The position numbers and the translations under genes were made by a program. This document shows, piece by piece, positions 52,183 to 53,201 of a stretch of DNA of 53,201 bases (within the stretch, counting starts at the first letter, position 1; every line of letters begins with the position of its first letter). The notes under the pieces were generated by a model. That model saw only the letters and a program-made list of their open reading frames with translations, ran no database searches and had not been told where the DNA came from. Origin of the DNA: Thermoplasmata archaeon (GTDB taxonomy: Archaea; Thermoplasmatota; Thermoplasmata; Thermoplasmatales; Thermoplasmataceae); NCBI GenBank assembly GCA_021817455.1, contig JAKAUW010000085.1, forward strand, positions 1 to 53,201, in the 5' to 3' direction.

Positions 52183-52881
52183 GTGTCCACATTCATACCA
52201 ACAGGAAAATCAGAGCAGGCAGACGATTATAACGAGAGGGGTATTTCGTACTTCAACCTGAAGAAGTATCCAGAGGCCATAAAAGAGTTCACCAAGGCTA
52301 TCAAGCTCATAGACAACGAACCGGATTTCCATTTCAACAGGGCTCTCACCTATTATTCAATGAAAATGCTCGAGCAGGCTGTGAAGGATTACCAGAAAAG
52401 CATAGAGCTCTACCCAAACCATGCAGATTACTATAATGCCATTGGGGCCGCATACGATGACCTTGGCCAGACAGATAAGGCCATAGAGGCATTCTCAAAA
52501 GCTATACAGCTGGAGAATGACATTCCAGATTATTACTACAACCGGGGAAATGTCAACTTCAGGAAGAAGAACTATGATGAAGCGCTGAAGGATTTCAACA
52601 AGGCCGTGGAACTCAACGCCACAGACCAGATTTTCACTTACAGGAGATACGAGGTCCTCATGGAGATGGGCAAATACGAGGATGCCATCAGGGACATGGA
52701 CAGCGCCCTAAGAATGGTCCCTGATAATTACCAGTACCATCTGGCAAAATCAGAGGCTTTTGAGAAGCTGGGAAAATTCAAGGAAGCCCTGGCTTGTGTC
52801 GATGATGCTGGAAAATTGCTCCCCGATCCAACGGTTCTTGAACAGAGGAAAAAAGAAATCCAGTCTAAATTGCCCTCCTAG
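52183..52881 (+). CDS. TPR-repeat protein
   Basis: A 232-residue solenoid of about six tetratricopeptide repeats (for example YNERGISYFNLKKYPEAIKEFTKAI at its start and DYYYNRGNVNFRKKNYDEALKDFNKAVEL in the middle). The repeat pattern W/Y-x2-L/G-Y-A/F-x2-G...A...P-like is regular from residue 14 onward. Such proteins hold partners together; none is named here. The start is GTG 52183. It is followed 23 nt later by XPD helicase on the same strand and may be co-transcribed. Confidence 0.9.
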   Translation: MSTFIPTGKSEQADDYNERGISYFNLKKYPEAIKEFTKAIKLIDNEPDFHFNRALTYYSMKMLEQAVKDYQKSIELYPNHADYYNAIGAAYDDLGQTDKAIEAFSKAIQLENDIPDYYYNRGNVNFRKKNYDEALKDFNKAVELNATDQIFTYRRYEVLMEMGKYEDAIRDMDSALRMVPDNYQYHLAKSEAFEKLGKFKEALACVDDAGKLLPDPTVLEQRKKEIQSKLPS

Positions 52882-52904
52882 TGCATTGGAAAGGAGGGTA
52901 CATC

Positions 52905-53201
52905 TTGCGTGAATCCTGGGAACTGAGGGAATACCAGAACAGCCTGGTGGACTACATTGTTTCCAGGCTCCAGGGGCATGAAGGAGTTGCTGTGGAAGCA
53001 CCTACCGGCTCCGGCAAGACCATAACCGGCCTGTGCGCCGCTGTTGAATTTGCCTCCAAAACAAAAAAGAAAGTTTTATACCTCACGCGCACAAATTCCC
53101 AGCAGGAGCAGGTTCTAAAGGAACTGCGAAAGATCAACCAGAAGGAAAAGATCAAGGCTGTCCCACTGCAAGGGAGGCATAACCTCTGCCCCCTTTACAT
53201 G
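52905..53201 (+). CDS. XPD/Rad3-like DNA helicase, 5' part (runs off the window)
   Basis: The first 99 codons of a superfamily 2 iron-sulfur helicase used in nucleotide excision repair. Starting at TTG 52905, one sees the Q-motif-like LREYQNSLVDYI, Walker A EAPTGSGKT, YLTRTNSQQ and GRHNLCPLY, whose Cys is the first ligand of the [4Fe-4S] cluster. GGAGGG six bases upstream of TTG supports this start strongly. The rest of the gene lies beyond 53201. Confidence 0.92.
   Translation, partial: MRESWELREYQNSLVDYIVSRLQGHEGVAVEAPTGSGKTITGLCAAVEFASKTKKKVLYLTRTNSQQEQVLKELRKINQKEKIKAVPLQGRHNLCPLYM

Noticed and set aside
1-53201. CRISPR arrays, insertion sequences or other intact mobile elements
   Set aside because: No regularly spaced repeats, transposase or viral genes seen; the only recombinase is the chromosomal-type XerA.

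Overview
The window comes from an archaeon of the order Thermoplasmatales or a close relative. The signs are a single GINS51-type subunit, archaeal RNA polymerase subunits F and P, TFS, the exosome/SBDS/proteasome superoperon, two geranylgeranyl-reductase-family genes for ether lipids, XerA, XPD, a Rieske/cytochrome b pair, a cytochrome P450 and a split methylmalonyl-CoA mutase. Base composition is moderate and most genes not preceded by a close neighbour have a TATA-like element about 25-30 nt before the start codon, as expected for leaderless transcripts. The genus cannot be fixed from the sequence alone. The window reads as ordinary, compact chromosome with a few scars: a degenerate tRNA-Lys at the left edge and a broken DUF3800 gene near 10.5 kb.

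Layout. 0.07-5.9 kb: tRNA-Lys remnant, MFS transporter, bacterial-type pantothenate kinase, an ABC exporter (ATPase plus permease) and a cytochrome P450. 6.0-9.7 kb (minus strand): a respiratory operon coding a tandem CuA-like cupredoxin, a Tat-exported Rieske protein and a cytochrome b. 9.7-11.9 kb: DUF3800 pseudogene, tRNA-Ser(GGA), an Lrp/AsnC regulator and tRNA-Ser(CGA). 11.9-17 kb: CoA-binding protein, TFS, SRP54, and two divergent flavoproteins of the geranylgeranyl reductase family with a palindrome-rich promoter between them. 17-22 kb (minus): carA-carB-nth. 22-29 kb: SfsA with a newly noted 41-residue Cys-rich protein, a KBL-type aminoacyl transferase, a DH-motif membrane protein, MqnD, carbamate kinase, a phosphoribosyltransferase with an extra C-terminal domain, and an SPFH protein.

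29-36.4 kb (minus): the archaeal information-processing superoperon in the order psmA, SBDS, Rrp4, Rrp41, Rrp42, L37Ae, RpoP, Pus10, L21e, RpoF, DUF655, KsgA. It joins RNA decay, ribosome maturation, rRNA/tRNA modification, transcription and protein turnover. 36.6-43.4 kb: MFS exporter with a divergent regulator, TatD-like hydrolase, GINS51, RNase P RNA, a small zinc-finger-like protein, a glycosyltransferase and a UbiB-family kinase. 43.4-46.9 kb (minus): Hsp20, then methylmalonyl-CoA mutase in two subunits with its MeaB GTPase chaperone. 47-53.2 kb: ferritin-like helical protein, ribulose-phosphate epimerase, MDR dehydrogenase, XerA, polyprenyl diphosphate synthase, RNase HII, TPR protein and the start of XPD helicase, which runs off the window.

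The most unusual item is the respiratory operon. Its first gene codes two cupredoxin domains, each carrying a CuA-like Cys-x3-Cys and a terminal Met but with proline where the second CuA histidine should be, and the cytochrome b has PPWF in place of the usual PEWY Qo motif. Other points worth a look are an ABC ATPase with no canonical start codon, a degenerate GGR-like paralogue, operator-like palindromes, and several convergent gene pairs that share stop-codon bases. No CRISPR array, insertion sequence or intact mobile element was seen.
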